Shown here: positions 22,198 through 32,374 of the stretch, in pieces
Layout: each line of letters starts with the position of its first letter
How positions within the stretch are numbered: the stretch's first letter is position 1
Assembly (NCBI RefSeq): GCF_013868415.1
Contig: NZ_JACEMT010000055.1
Span: 1-64,000, forward strand
Length of the DNA stretch: 64,000 bases
Source of the DNA: Marinobacterium marinum
Lineage (GTDB): Bacteria > Pseudomonadota > Gammaproteobacteria > Pseudomonadales > Balneatricaceae
Direction: 5' to 3'
Notes under the pieces: model-generated
What the model was told of the DNA's origin: nothing
The model's input: only the letters and a program-made list of their open reading frames with translations
The model's database searches: none
Program-made: the position numbers and the translations under genes

Positions 22198-24372
22198 ATG
22201 AGCACGACCCCTGTGGAGCCGGACATGGCACCGGAGCAGAATGAGGCAACCGCCGCGCTGCTGGAGAGCCGTGAAATCTTGCCGACCATCGACCCGATCG
22301 AGGAGGTGCCGGTTGATCTCAAGGCACCCGAGCTGTACATCAACCGTGAACTGAGCCACCTGCAGTTCAATGTTCGAGTACTGGAACAGGCGCTGGACGA
22401 GAGCTACCCGCTGCTTGAAAGGCTGATGTTCCTGCTGATTTTCTCCAGTAACCTGGATGAATTCTTTGAAATTCGGGTCGCTGACCAGTTGCGCCAGCTC
22501 AAGTATGGTCGCGAGGCGGTGGGGCCCGATGCGATGCATCCGCAAAAGGTGCTGGAGAAAATCAGCGAAATCTGCGCGATCAATGTGGATCGCCAGTACA
22601 AGATTCTGAATGACATCATGTTCCCGGCGCTGGCCGCCGAGAACATCCGTTTTATCCGCCGTGGAGAATGGACACCTGCCCAGCGGGCTTGGGTCAAGGA
22701 GTACTTTGAGGATCAGGTTCTGCCGGTAATCAGCCCGATCGGACTGGATCCTTCACACCCCTTCCCGCGTCTGGTCAATAAAAGCCTCAACTTTATCGTG
22801 GGCCTGGACGGCAAGGACGCCTTCGGGCGTGAAACCGGGATGGCGATCATTCCGGCGCCGCGTTCGCTGCCTCGTTTGATTCGTCTGCCGGACGAGCTCT
22901 GTGAGAGCGGCGATAATCTGATTTTCCTGTCGTCGATCATTCATGAATTTGCCGAGGAACTGTTCCCGGGCATGAAGGTTGACGGGTGCTACCAGTTCCG
23001 GATTACCCGCAACGCGGACCTCAGCTTCGACTTTGAAGAGATCGAGGATCTGGCGCGGGCACTGCGTGGCGAGCTGCACTCGCGCAAGTTTGGCGATGCG
23101 GTGCGTCTGGAAGTGGACAGTCGCACTCCGGCTGAATTGCTGGGCTTCCTGCAGGCGGAATTCAACCTGCCGGACAGCCATGTCTATCGTGTCAACGGGC
23201 CGGTTAACCTGACTCGTCTGATGGCAGTGCGCGATTTGGTGGAGCGTCCCGAGCTGCGCTGGAAGCCCTTTACTCCGGGCATGCCCAACAAATTCAAGAA
23301 CAGCGATGATGTCTTCACCGCCCTGCGCAAGAATGATCAGCTGTTACAGCATCCGTTCCAGTCCTTTAGCCCGGTTGTGGACCTGCTGCGCCAGGCGGCC
23401 AAGGACCCGCAGGTGGTTGCCATCAAGCAGACCCTGTACCGCACGGGGGTCAATTCCGACATCGTCAACGCGCTGGTGGAAGCGGCGCGCAATGGCAAGG
23501 AAGTGACGGTCGTGATTGAGCTGCGGGCGCGGTTTGACGAGGAAAGTAACTTGCAGTTGGCAAGCCGCCTGCAGGAAGCCGGGTGTCTGGTGGTGTACGG
23601 TGTGGTCGGCTACAAGACCCACGCCAAAATGATGCTGGTGGTGCGCCGCGAGGGCAGCGAGCTGGTCCGCTACAGCCACCTGGGCACCGGCAACTACCAC
23701 TCGGGGACGGCCCGCCTGTATACCGATTACAGTTACATGACGGCAGACCCGGAGATCGGCGAAGACGTGCACAAGATCTTCCAGCAGTTGACCGGCATGG
23801 GCAAGATCCAGAAGCTGCAGAAACTCTACAACGCGCCTTTCACGTTGCATGCCAAGATGCTGGAATTGATGCAGAATGAAATTCGCAACGTCAAGGCCGG
23901 CAGGAAAGGCCATATTATCATTAAGGTCAATGGTCTGACCGAACCCAAGCTGATTCGCGGCCTGTATGAAGCCTCACAGGCTGGTGTGAAGGTCGACTTG
24001 ATTATCCGGGGCATGTGCCGTCTGCGTCCGGGCCTGGAAGGCGTGTCGGAAAATATTCGGGTACGCTCGATCATCGGCCGTTTCCTTGAGCATACCCGTG
24101 TTTACTGGTTTGCCAATGAAGGCGGCAAGCCAGTGGTGATCGGCTCCAGCGCCGACTGGATGGAGCGTAACATGCTCAACCGGGTCGAAACCGGCTTTGA
24201 GCTGTCCGGAAAGCATGCCGAACGTATCCGCCGCGAGCTGGATTATTACCTCCAGGATAACACCCAGGCCTGGGAGCTTCACTCCGATGGCAGCTACACT
24301 CTGGTACAGCCGGAGACGGGCGAGGAGCGCTTCAGCGCCCAGCAGGCGTTGCTGGACGAACTGGCGACCTGA
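22198..24372 (+). CDS. ppk: polyphosphate kinase 1
   Basis: Reversibly polymerises the gamma phosphate of ATP into inorganic polyphosphate; peripheral inner-membrane enzyme. The 724-residue protein has the order N, H, C1 and C2 domains: [20 protein letters not shown] opens the N domain, and the C1 domain has YKTHAKMM with H475 and [11 protein letters not shown] with H494, 19 residues apart as in E. coli (H435 and H454). The start at 22198 has a strong GGGAGG eight bases upstream; an ATG at 22165 lacks one. Placed after hemB behind a PhoB box, so phosphate-starvation control is likely. It ends five bases from the convergent SDR gene. Confidence 0.96.
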   Translation: MSTTPVEPDMAPEQNEATAALLESREILPTIDPIEEVPVDLKAPELYINRELSHLQFNVRVLEQALDESYPLLERLMFLLIFSSNLDEFFEIRVADQLRQLKYGREAVGPDAMHPQKVLEKISEICAINVDRQYKILNDIMFPALAAENIRFIRRGEWTPAQRAWVKEYFEDQVLPVISPIGLDPSHPFPRLVNKSLNFIVGLDGKDAFGRETGMAIIPAPRSLPRLIRLPDELCESGDNLIFLSSIIHEFAEELFPGMKVDGCYQFRITRNADLSFDFEEIEDLARALRGELHSRKFGDAVRLEVDSRTPAELLGFLQAEFNLPDSHVYRVNGPVNLTRLMAVRDLVERPELRWKPFTPGMPNKFKNSDDVFTALRKNDQLLQHPFQSFSPVVDLLRQAAKDPQVVAIKQTLYRTGVNSDIVNALVEAARNGKEVTVVIELRARFDEESNLQLASRLQEAGCLVVYGVVGYKTHAKMMLVVRREGSELVRYSHLGTGNYHSGTARLYTDYSYMTADPEIGEDVHKIFQQLTGMGKIQKLQKLYNAPFTLHAKMLELMQNEIRNVKAGRKGHIIIKVNGLTEPKLIRGLYEASQAGVKVDLIIRGMCRLRPGLEGVSENIRVRSIIGRFLEHTRVYWFANEGGKPVVIGSSADWMERNMLNRVETGFELSGKHAERIRRELDYYLQDNTQAWELHSDGSYTLVQPETGEERFSAQQALLDELAT

Positions 24373-24377
24373 CCGGA

Positions 24378-25211
24378 TTATTCGCGCAACAGGCTTGCAT
24401 ATCCGCTACGGTAGTCGGGATAGACAAAGCGATAGCCGCTGGCCTTGAGGCGGCGGTTATTGCAGCGCTTGCTGCCGCTTCGGCGCACAGGCTGGCGTGT
24501 GTCGATACTGACGCCGAAGCGCTCGGCCAGCCACTCCATGACTTCATGAATCGGGGTCGGACAGTCGTCGCTGGCCAGATACAGCGGTTTCAGTGCCGTG
24601 CCGTCCTCCGCTTTCTGCAGCAGATGCTGCAGCACGCCGACACAATCATCTCGATGAATCCTGTTACTGTAATGCAGCGGCGTTGCCGGTGCTGCGATAC
24701 CGGCTTTGACCTGCCGTTGCAGATGGGTTCGTCCCGGCCCGTAAATACCGCTGAAACGCACCACCGTAGCGGGAATGCCGCTGGTCAGCGCCAGTTGTTC
24801 GCTTGCCTGCAGTATGCGACCGCGCTCGCTGTCCGGCCGGACTGGTGACTGTTCATCGACCCAGTCGTGCTCATGCTGATGGTACACTCCGGTACTGCTG
24901 GTCAGAAACAGGTGGCGTGGCGGTTCGGGAAGGGCCGCCAGCACATGACGCAGCCCTTTGATATAAGTAGCTCGGTAGACTTCGAGGTCAGTACTGTTGG
25001 CAGCGGCGGTGTAAAACAGATAATCACAGGCGGGAAGGCCACGCAGAGCGGCTGGATCCGTCAGATCGGCGGCAATGCCATGGATGCCGTCGGGCAGCTG
25101 GTTTATAGTACGGCGAAGCCCGAACACCTGTGCCCCGGTGGCACTGAGTCTGAGCCCCAACCGGGTTCCGATATCGCCACAACCGGCGATCAGCACTCGT
25201 TGTTCCCGCAT
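24378..25211 (-). CDS. SDR-family NAD(P)-dependent protein, YeeZ-like
   Basis: A 277-residue extended short-chain dehydrogenase/epimerase-like protein. The N-terminal Rossmann motif is VLIAGCGDIGTRLG (6-19), followed by DLTDPAAL and the YLFYTAAAN strand. The active-site region has TSSTGVYHQH, where the usual YxxxK is not clear; later RFSGIYGPGRT is typical of the YeeZ group. Reaction and substrate are unknown; degenerate catalysis is possible. It is divergent from oxyR, with 51 bases between the starts, and converges on ppk. Confidence 0.8.
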   Translation of the reverse strand: MREQRVLIAGCGDIGTRLGLRLSATGAQVFGLRRTINQLPDGIHGIAADLTDPAALRGLPACDYLFYTAAANSTDLEVYRATYIKGLRHVLAALPEPPRHLFLTSSTGVYHQHEHDWVDEQSPVRPDSERGRILQASEQLALTSGIPATVVRFSGIYGPGRTHLQRQVKAGIAAPATPLHYSNRIHRDDCVGVLQHLLQKAEDGTALKPLYLASDDCPTPIHEVMEWLAERFGVSIDTRQPVRRSGSKRCNNRRLKASGYRFVYPDYRSGYASLLRE

Positions 25212-25262
25212 GTTAATCCCCTTTAGAGTTGGTTTTGTTCATCCTAACAGAGGTACGCCCTG

Positions 25263-26180
25263 ATGACGCTGACGGAGCTTCGATACATTGTCACCCTGGC
25301 CCAGGAGCAGCATTTTGGCCATGCCGCCGAGCGCTGTTTTGTCAGTCAGCCGACATTATCGATTGCGGTCAAAAAGCTGGAAGAAGAGTTGGGAGTTGCC
25401 CTGTTTGAACGCAGCAAGAACGCGGTTCGAGTAACCCCGGTAGGTGAAAAGGTGGTACGCCAGGCGCAAACGGTTCTGGAACAGGCGGAGGCCGTGAAAG
25501 AGTTGGCGCGGGAAGGGCGTGACCAGTTGGCCAGTCCGCTGCGCATCGGTGCCATTTATACGATCGGCCCTTATCTGTTTCCGCAGCTGATTCCGCAGAT
25601 TCAGCGGTTGGCGCCCAACATGCCACTGTATATCGAGGAAAATTTCACCGATAACCTGCGTACCAAGATCCGTAACGGCGAGCTGGATGCCATTATTATT
25701 GCGTTGCCGTTTCACGAAGCGGATGTGTTGACCCGTCCGTTGTATGACGAGCCCTTCATGATGGCCATGCCCAAGGGGCATGAGCTGGCGGCCCAGAGTG
25801 AAATCGACTCGCGCCAGATGAATGAGATTCGCATGTTGCTGCTGGGTGAGGGGCATTGTTTCCGTGACCAGGTACTGGAAGCCTGTCCGACCCTGAACCA
25901 GTCGTTCCATGACCAGCATACCGTTACCGAAGGCAGTTCTCTGGAAACCATTCGCATGATGGTGGCGTCAGGTCTGGGAACCAGTGTCTTGCCGCTCTCG
26001 GCGATTGATCAGCATCCTGCCAGCGATCTGATTGAAATTCGCCCTTTCAAACAGCCTCAGCCGATGCGTACGGTAGCGGTGGCCTGGCGTGCCAGCTTTC
26101 CGCGTCCCCGGGCCATTGATGTGCTGGTGGAAGCGATCAATCACTGCCAGATAAAGGCGGGGGGTGATGGCCAGCATTGA
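25263..26180 (+). CDS. oxyR: peroxide-sensing LysR regulator OxyR
   Basis: LysR-type activator of the peroxide response. The 305-residue protein has the N-terminal winged helix (HAAERCFVSQPTLSIAVKKL at 20-39) and an effector domain with both redox cysteines exactly at C199 and C208 in GHCFRDQVLEAC, the pair that forms the disulfide switch in E. coli OxyR. This separates it from other LysR proteins. recG starts within its last 14 bases, an oxyR-recG arrangement found in several gammaproteobacteria. AGGTACGCCCTG precedes the ATG. Confidence 0.95.
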   Translation: MTLTELRYIVTLAQEQHFGHAAERCFVSQPTLSIAVKKLEEELGVALFERSKNAVRVTPVGEKVVRQAQTVLEQAEAVKELAREGRDQLASPLRIGAIYTIGPYLFPQLIPQIQRLAPNMPLYIEENFTDNLRTKIRNGELDAIIIALPFHEADVLTRPLYDEPFMMAMPKGHELAAQSEIDSRQMNEIRMLLLGEGHCFRDQVLEACPTLNQSFHDQHTVTEGSSLETIRMMVASGLGTSVLPLSAIDQHPASDLIEIRPFKQPQPMRTVAVAWRASFPRPRAIDVLVEAINHCQIKAGGDGQH

Positions 26181-28257
26181 ACAGGGGGCGATGCCGGGGG
26201 TTCCCGTCACCGAACTGAAAGGTGTGGGTACGGCTCTGGAGCTGAAGCTTGAGCGGCTGGGGGTCAGGACCATTCAGGACCTGATTCTGCACCTGCCGCT
26301 GCGCTACCAGGACCGGACGCGTGTGGTGCCGATTGGCGGCATCCGCCCCGGCCAGGAAGTGTTGGTTGATGTCACGCTGAAAGCAGCCGATGTGGTGCAG
26401 GGCCGGCGGCGCAGTTTGCTGTGTCGTGTTCAGGATGGCAGCGGTACCCTGACATTACGCTTTTTTCATTTCAATGCGGCGCAAAAGAACAGCCTGCGGC
26501 CGGGGCGGCGGCTGCTGTGTTTTGGCGAGGCCAGGCCGGGGCCGGCCGGTCTGGAAATGGTGCATCCCGAATACAAGCTGCTCAAGAGCGAAGCGGTGGC
26601 CGTTATGGATGATTGCCTTACCCCTCTGTACCCGCTGACCGAGGGCATGACCCAGAACCGTGTCCGCTCGCTGATAACATTGGCCATGGAATGGATGGGT
26701 CGAGAGGGGCTGAGCGAGCTGCTTCCCGAAACATGGCTAAGCCAATGGAAGTTGCCGGGTCTGACAGACTCTCTGCATTACCTGCATCATCCCCCCGTTG
26801 ATGCCGATCAGACATTGCTGCTGGAAGGCAAACACCCGGCGCAGCGACGGTTGGCACTGGAGGAGTTGTTGGCGCATCACCTGTCGCTGCAGAAAATCCG
26901 CCAGCAGGTGCAGCAGCAGGGAGCACCGCCATTGAAGGCGAGTGGGCGCCTGAGCCGCCCTTTCCTGCAGGGACTGCCGTTTGAGCTGACCGCTGCCCAG
27001 CTGAGAGTGGCGAGGGAGGTTGCGCGTGACCTGCAAAAGCCGGTGCCGATGCTGCGTCTGGTACAGGGTGATGTGGGTTCCGGCAAAACCGTGGTAGCCG
27101 CATTGGCGGCCTTGCAGGCCGTGGAGAACGGACGCCAGGCGGCGGTAATGGCACCCACCGAAATTCTGGCTGAGCAGCACCATATCAATTTCCGTGGCTG
27201 GTTCGAACCGCTGGGGGTTCAGGTGGCCTGGCTGGCTGGCAAGGTGAAGGGCAAGGCCCGAGAGGCCCAGCTGGCGCTGATCCGCAGTGGCGAAGCGCAG
27301 GTCGTGGTTGGCACCCATGCCTTGTTTCAGGAGGATGTGGCGTTTTTCGATCTGGGGCTGGTCGTGATCGACGAGCAGCACCGTTTTGGCGTACATCAGC
27401 GGTTAAGCCTGAAAGAGAAAGGACGTAATGGCGAATCCGGCCCGCACCAGCTGATCATGACGGCCACACCGATTCCGCGCACTCTGACCATGAGCGCCTA
27501 TGCCGACCTGGACTGTTCGATCATCGACGAACTTCCGCCGGGACGAACACCGGTACAGACGGTCGTTATTGCCGATTCCCGTCGCGATCAGGTCATTGAG
27601 CGTGTCAGTCAGGCGTGTGAACAGGGGCGGCAGGCCTATTGGGTATGCACGTTGATCGAGGAGTCTGAGGCACTGCAGTGCCAGGCGGCGGAAGTGGCAG
27701 CGGAAAGTCTTGGCGAGGCGTTGCCACAGTTGCGCATCGGACTGGTGCACGGGCGCATGAAGGCCGCGGAGAAGGCGGATATCATGGCCCGCTTCAAGGC
27801 GGCCGAGCTGGATTTGCTGGTGGCGACGACAGTGATCGAAGTCGGGGTCGATGTGCCCAATGCCAGCCTGATGATTATCGAAAACCCCGAGCGGTTGGGG
27901 CTGGCACAGTTGCACCAGTTGCGGGGCCGGGTCGGGCGCGGCAGTGTCGAAAGCTTTTGTGTGCTCATGTACCATGCGCCTCTTTCGAAACAGGGGCGCG
28001 AGCGGTTGGCGGTGATGCGCGAAACCACTGATGGCTTTCGGATCGCGGAAAAGGATCTGGAGCTGCGGGGGCCGGGTGAAGTGCTGGGTACTCGCCAGAC
28101 CGGGATGATGCAGTTCCGTATTGCTGATCTGCAGCGTGATGCAGACCTGCTGCCCAAAATTCATCAGGTGGCGGCCAGTCTGCAGCAGTTGCCTGCCCTT
28201 AATGAAGCCCTGATCCGACGTTGGCTGGGCAATGGAGATATCTATGCACAGGTTTGA
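26167..28257 (+). CDS. recG: ATP-dependent DNA helicase RecG
   Basis: Branch-migrating helicase that remodels stalled forks and recombination intermediates. The wedge/OB domain (about 10-230) begins PVTELKGVGTALELKLERLG. Helicase motif I is GDVGSGKT (about 301-308), motif II is DEQH (402-405), motif III MTATPIPRT, and the C-terminal part has TTVIEVGVDVPNA and QLRGRVGR. At 696 residues it is full length. The ATG at 26167 overlaps the oxyR end by 14 bases; a GTG three bases earlier or an ATG at 26191 are alternatives. The DUF501 gene overlaps its end. Confidence 0.96.
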   Translation: MASIEQGAMPGVPVTELKGVGTALELKLERLGVRTIQDLILHLPLRYQDRTRVVPIGGIRPGQEVLVDVTLKAADVVQGRRRSLLCRVQDGSGTLTLRFFHFNAAQKNSLRPGRRLLCFGEARPGPAGLEMVHPEYKLLKSEAVAVMDDCLTPLYPLTEGMTQNRVRSLITLAMEWMGREGLSELLPETWLSQWKLPGLTDSLHYLHHPPVDADQTLLLEGKHPAQRRLALEELLAHHLSLQKIRQQVQQQGAPPLKASGRLSRPFLQGLPFELTAAQLRVAREVARDLQKPVPMLRLVQGDVGSGKTVVAALAALQAVENGRQAAVMAPTEILAEQHHINFRGWFEPLGVQVAWLAGKVKGKAREAQLALIRSGEAQVVVGTHALFQEDVAFFDLGLVVIDEQHRFGVHQRLSLKEKGRNGESGPHQLIMTATPIPRTLTMSAYADLDCSIIDELPPGRTPVQTVVIADSRRDQVIERVSQACEQGRQAYWVCTLIEESEALQCQAAEVAAESLGEALPQLRIGLVHGRMKAAEKADIMARFKAAELDLLVATTVIEVGVDVPNASLMIIENPERLGLAQLHQLRGRVGRGSVESFCVLMYHAPLSKQGRERLAVMRETTDGFRIAEKDLELRGPGEVLGTRQTGMMQFRIADLQRDADLLPKIHQVAASLQQLPALNEALIRRWLGNGDIYAQV

Positions 28258-28780
28258 TACTCGGCGTCAGCCGCCCACTCCGGCCCAGCTGGAGACTATC
28301 GCGCAGCAGATCGGACGTGAACCTCGGGGGATCGAGGCTGTGGCCTGCGCCACGGATACGGGGCTGCCGCTGGTCTTGCAGATGCGCACACTGGTCGCGG
28401 ACCAGCCCTTCCCGACCCTGTATTGGCTGTGTTGCCGTGATCTGTGCCGTGTTATTGGCCGGATTGAAGACAGCGGTTGGGTCAAACAGATCGAGCAGGA
28501 ACTGCAGAATGACGAGGCCTTGCGTGTCGCTTATCTGGATCAGCAGCGGCGTTATGTGGCGACGCGCTGGCGCTTGATGCGTGAGGAAGACCGGCGGAGG
28601 ATTGAAGCGCTGGGCTTTACCGATCTGTTTGATCGCTACGGCATCGGTGGCATAGCCCAATGGGACAAGGTGCGTTGCCTGCACATGCAATACGCCCATT
28701 GGCTGGCTGAGGGGGATAACGTGATTGGGGAGCGCCTGGAACAGGAGTTTTCTCTGAGCCTGACGCCCATTCGGAGCTGA
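28244..28780 (+). CDS. DUF501 family protein
   Basis: A 178-residue protein of the DUF501 family, whose function is unknown. It is soluble, with conserved RGIEAVACATDTGLPLVLQM near the start and TLYWLCCRDL (about 62-71) holding paired cysteines. The middle has DEALRVAYLDQQRRYV and the end GIGGIAQWDKVRCLHMQYAH, with a further Cys and two His. The Cys and His residues could bind metal, but I cannot show it. The start at 28244 has GGAGA six bases upstream and overlaps recG by 14 bases, so translation is coupled. It ends at a shared terminator with the ferredoxin gene. Confidence 0.8.
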   Translation: MHRFDTRRQPPTPAQLETIAQQIGREPRGIEAVACATDTGLPLVLQMRTLVADQPFPTLYWLCCRDLCRVIGRIEDSGWVKQIEQELQNDEALRVAYLDQQRRYVATRWRLMREEDRRRIEALGFTDLFDRYGIGGIAQWDKVRCLHMQYAHWLAEGDNVIGERLEQEFSLSLTPIRS

Positions 28781-28787
28781 AAACGAA

Positions 28788-28811
28788 AACGGCGGCCTCT
28801 GGCCGCCGTTT
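28788..28811. terminator. bidirectional terminator between the DUF501 gene and ferredoxin gene
   Basis: AACGGCGGCC, a TCT loop, then GGCCGCCGTT. On the minus strand it is followed by TTTTCGTTTT, so it mainly serves the ferredoxin gene, but it can act for both convergent genes. Confidence 0.85.
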
Positions 28812-28832
28812 GGTCCACTGTCGGTGGCTGAA

Positions 28833-29087
<255 letters not shown>

Positions 29088-29109
29088 CTACCTCACTCTG
29101 ACAGGTTCT

Positions 29110-29598
<489 letters not shown>

Positions 29599-29700
29599 TC
29601 AGCTGACCTTGGTTCGGGCTAATGTGCAACACTGTTGAGCGGATGTTAGCCGAATTGAGCAGGTGGCACAAATAGATTAGAGGAATGGTAAGTATTATTT

Positions 29701-29718
29701 TGGTTATTAAAAAAACCA
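29701..29718. repeat. inverted repeat, possible operator
   Basis: TGGTTATTAAAAAAACCA has five-base arms (TGGTT/AACCA) around an A-rich centre in the AT-rich coaD-tetR spacer. It could be an operator for the adjacent TetR regulator, but nothing confirms that. Confidence 0.3.
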
Positions 29719-29746
29719 TTATTATCCTTATAGGTTATATTTATTT

Positions 29747-29764
29747 GTGACAGATTGGTGACAT
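29747..29764 (-). promoter_or_regulatory. PhoB box oriented toward coaD
   Basis: On the minus strand ATGTCAC, CAAT and CTGTCAC form two seven-base units with an 11-bp period, close to the Pho box consensus. TATAAC (29734-29739) and TATAAG (29727-29732) are minus-strand -10-like hexamers 7 and 14 bp downstream. The only minus-strand gene downstream is coaD, start 29592. Confidence 0.6.
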
Positions 29765-29841
29765 TTTGGTTAAGGTTTAAGCTTGGCTATTGAGCTGCAG
29801 AAGCTGTCTCTCTATGGTCTGCTCCAAACATACCTTTGCCA

Positions 29842-29853
29842 ATGTCATGACAT
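29842..29853. promoter_or_regulatory. palindrome at the tetR translation start region
   Basis: ATGTCATGACAT is a perfect 12-bp palindrome ending one base before the GGAGG ribosome site of the TetR gene. A protein bound there would block expression, so autoregulation is plausible. Confidence 0.35.
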
Positions 29854-29869
29854 GGAGGCCCCCGTCCGT

Positions 29870-30487
29870 ATGGCTAGAAGAACGCCGGAAGAAGCCGCGC
29901 AAACACGGCAGAAATTGATTGAAACCGGTCTGCAGCTGTTCAGTTGTCAGGGCGTCGAAAACACGACGCTGAAACAGATCGCCCAGATGGCGGGCGTGAC
30001 CCACGGGGCATTGTACTGGCATTTCAGAAATCGAGCTGATCTGTTGCTGCATATCCATCATTGTTATGAGTTGCCGTTCGAAGCTCAGTACCTGGAGCAG
30101 CGCCAGGGCGTGCAACAGGATGCCCTGGCGGCGTTGCGCCAGTACATCATGGGAGTCCTGAGCGGGTTTGAGCGCAACCCGGCAGCGGGCGCGGTTTATC
30201 GCGTATTCTATCTGGCCGCGACCCCGGTGGCCGATTTTGCCGAAGTCGAACCGGCGTTGGAGGACAATCGGGCGCTGTGGCTGGAGCAGCTGAGGTTTTT
30301 CCTGAAACAGGCGCGCAAGCAGAAGCAGTTACGCAAAAGCTGCACGCCTTCCTCTCTGGCTTTTACCCTGCAGGCGGCGCTTGGAGGCCTGCTATTCGAA
30401 TGGCTGGTCTCCGCCGGCGGATTTGATTTGCGAGAAGAGGGCGGCACACTGGTGGATGTTTTACTGGCCGGGCTGCCGCATAAATAA
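29870..30487 (+). CDS. TetR/AcrR-family transcriptional regulator
   Basis: A 205-residue regulator. The N-terminus MARRTPEEAAQTRQKLIETG and the helix-turn-helix TTLKQIAQMAGVTHGALYWHF (about 33-53) match the AcrR/TtgR branch, whose members repress multidrug efflux operons. No efflux genes are adjacent, so the target is unknown and it may act elsewhere. The ATG at 29870 has GGAGG eleven bases upstream; an in-frame ATG at 29852 would place the palindrome inside the coding region. Its 3' end overlaps that of the convergent rsmD by 27 bases. Confidence 0.85.
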   Translation: MARRTPEEAAQTRQKLIETGLQLFSCQGVENTTLKQIAQMAGVTHGALYWHFRNRADLLLHIHHCYELPFEAQYLEQRQGVQQDALAALRQYIMGVLSGFERNPAAGAVYRVFYLAATPVADFAEVEPALEDNRALWLEQLRFFLKQARKQKQLRKSCTPSSLAFTLQAALGGLLFEWLVSAGGFDLREEGGTLVDVLLAGLPHK

Positions 30488-31081
30488 TCGATAGGTCACC
30501 TGTCCGGCCTGTTTCTCGCGATAGGGCTGCCAGTTGGCGGGCAGCTGATCCAGCTGCAGTCCGGTTTCGGTTTCCAGGTAGATCAACGCTTCGTCGGCGA
30601 GGAGTCGGTGCTGTTCCAACAGCGCACAGACCGGCCCTGCCATGCCCTTGTTGAACGGTGGGTCGATAAAGACCAGGTCGTAACGCACTTCTTCGTTTGT
30701 GGCTCTTTGCTCCAGCCAGGTTGGCACGGATTGCCCGATCAGTTCCGCATTCTGGGCCTTCAATGTATTCAGGTTGCTGCGCAGCTGGTTGATGACTTCC
30801 GGGGCCTGGTCCACAAAGGTGACGGATGCAGCACCGCGTGACAGGGCCTCCAGTCCCAGGGCGCCGCTGCCGCTGAACAGATCCAGGCACCGGGCACCAG
30901 GCAGATAGGCCTGTAGCCAATTAAACAGTGTTTCGCGCACTCGGTCAGGAGTCGGGCGCAGCCCTTCGATTGCCGGAAAGTCCAGCTTTCGCCCCCGCCA
31001 CTCGCCGCCGATAATACGGACGCTGGATTGGGCAACGGGGGCTGCAGGGCGGCGGGAGCGGTGATTATTGCGGCGTGGCAT
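30461..31081 (-). CDS. rsmD: 16S rRNA (guanine966-N2)-methyltransferase
   Basis: SAM-dependent methyltransferase acting on G966 of 16S rRNA in the assembled 30S head. The 206-residue protein has a basic N-terminal tail, the RIIGGEWRGRKL start of the fold, LRPTPDRVRETLFNWL, the SAM loop DLFSGSGALGLEA and the catalytic motif IDPPF. It overlaps the preceding minus-strand gene by 17 bases. Between ftsY and coaD, as in many gammaproteobacteria. Confidence 0.95.
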   Translation of the reverse strand: MPRRNNHRSRRPAAPVAQSSVRIIGGEWRGRKLDFPAIEGLRPTPDRVRETLFNWLQAYLPGARCLDLFSGSGALGLEALSRGAASVTFVDQAPEVINQLRSNLNTLKAQNAELIGQSVPTWLEQRATNEEVRYDLVFIDPPFNKGMAGPVCALLEQHRLLADEALIYLETETGLQLDQLPANWQPYREKQAGQVTYRLFMRQPGQ

Positions 31082-32249
31082 TGCGGCGATCCTTAGGCGA
31101 AGCAGGCAGTGAAAGGGTGTGATAGTAATCAGACTCCAGTTGTTGCTGCAACCATTGCTGCAATTGAGGCAGGCTGATGGTTGGGAGGATGGCGGGCAGG
31201 TGTTCCAGAGTGTCGGCCGGCAACTGGTGCAGTGCCAACAGGTCCATCCAGGAGTGGAGCAGGTCCGGCTGGCTGATTGTGTCCAATACGCGGCGGCGAG
31301 CCAGATTGAGGTCGGAGAGAATCAGTTGTTCGGGGAGCCAGGTGGTCATTGAGGGCCAGTGATCACCCTGCAGGATGAGGGTTGCCAACCCCTGAGGAGG
31401 GGTCGCTTCCCAGACAAGGCTGTAACCGGCCTTGCTGGACTGCTGTGCCAAGCGCTGGGCCAGCGCTTGCTGAATGATTTCCTGGAGCAGAAGATCGAGG
31501 GCCAGTTGTTGCACCGAACCGGCCGCGGGCAATGGCCAGCGATACAGGTGGAAGGTGGCCGGAGCGGCTGGTGGTGGCAATGGCAGCGGCTGAAGCGATA
31601 AGGGGGGTGTAGTGACGTGCGGCTGTGAGGTGGTGTCAGTCGACAGTGTGAGGAATAGCCTCTTTGGACCGCTCAGGGTGAGTCGCCAGTGCTGTGGCTG
31701 TAGTCTGTCATGATAGGCAGCAGCGGGGTTCGGCATTCTGACATCGTTATCGGCACCCTGGGTCTTGAGCCAGGCTTCCGGGGTTTGACGGGCGATATAC
31801 TGTTCTGCCTGAATGCGCTGTAGCAACACTGACCAGTCCAGTACGGGAGGTTGTTGCAGCTGTCGCAGCAGTCGGGTCAGTTCGGATGACGTTGGCGCTT
31901 GCAGGGTTCGGGCCTCGATCAGCCAGTAACCCGGTTGTTGGTGCAGCTTTGGCTGTATCAGCCAGGCCCCCTGTTGGCTGAGAGTGGCCAATTGCCGTTG
32001 CAAGGCTGCAAACAGCAGCCGTTGCTCCAGTTGCCGGTGGGGGCTGGATACCGGTGGGCTTGGCAGCAAGAGGTGCAGGCGGTAATGGTCGAGCTCCGGG
32101 CGCAGCTGCTGGTAGACACGGAAATCCTGATCGACGTGCCAGGCAGGAGGCGGTGTGTTGGGGCCGAGCAGCGAAAGCAGCAGAATGATGCCGGGCAGAA
32201 ACAGGATCAGAAGACTGAGCTGTCGGCGGCTGAGAAATGGACGCGTCAT
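31065..32249 (-). CDS. membrane-anchored protein, possible degenerate M16 peptidase relative
   Basis: A 394-residue protein I do not firmly recognise. It has one N-terminal membrane helix (about 10-28, LSLLILFLPGIILLLSLLG) and a long periplasmic part rich in Leu, Gln and Pro. No HxxEH zinc motif or other catalytic signature is visible. In pseudomonads the ftsY-rsmD interval holds two M16-type zinc-protease-like genes, and the position, together with a C-terminal part (LAQQSSKAGYSLVWEATPPQ, then LNLARRRVLDTI) that recalls the M16 beta subunit, suggests a non-catalytic relative. That is inference. It overlaps rsmD by 17 bases and diverges from ftsY. Confidence 0.6.
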   Translation of the reverse strand: MTRPFLSRRQLSLLILFLPGIILLLSLLGPNTPPPAWHVDQDFRVYQQLRPELDHYRLHLLLPSPPVSSPHRQLEQRLLFAALQRQLATLSQQGAWLIQPKLHQQPGYWLIEARTLQAPTSSELTRLLRQLQQPPVLDWSVLLQRIQAEQYIARQTPEAWLKTQGADNDVRMPNPAAAYHDRLQPQHWRLTLSGPKRLFLTLSTDTTSQPHVTTPPLSLQPLPLPPPAAPATFHLYRWPLPAAGSVQQLALDLLLQEIIQQALAQRLAQQSSKAGYSLVWEATPPQGLATLILQGDHWPSMTTWLPEQLILSDLNLARRRVLDTISQPDLLHSWMDLLALHQLPADTLEHLPAILPTISLPQLQQWLQQQLESDYYHTLSLPASPKDRRNATPQ

Positions 32250-32374
32250 CGGCGGAGGTCGGTCTGTTGTTGGTCGGGTTTGTCCGGACTTGCTCTGTGC
32301 TAAGATAGCCGCCCAGTTGGCTCTTGAATTTCAGCAGCCCCTGAGCGGGCTCTCTACAGCGGATATTACAGATT

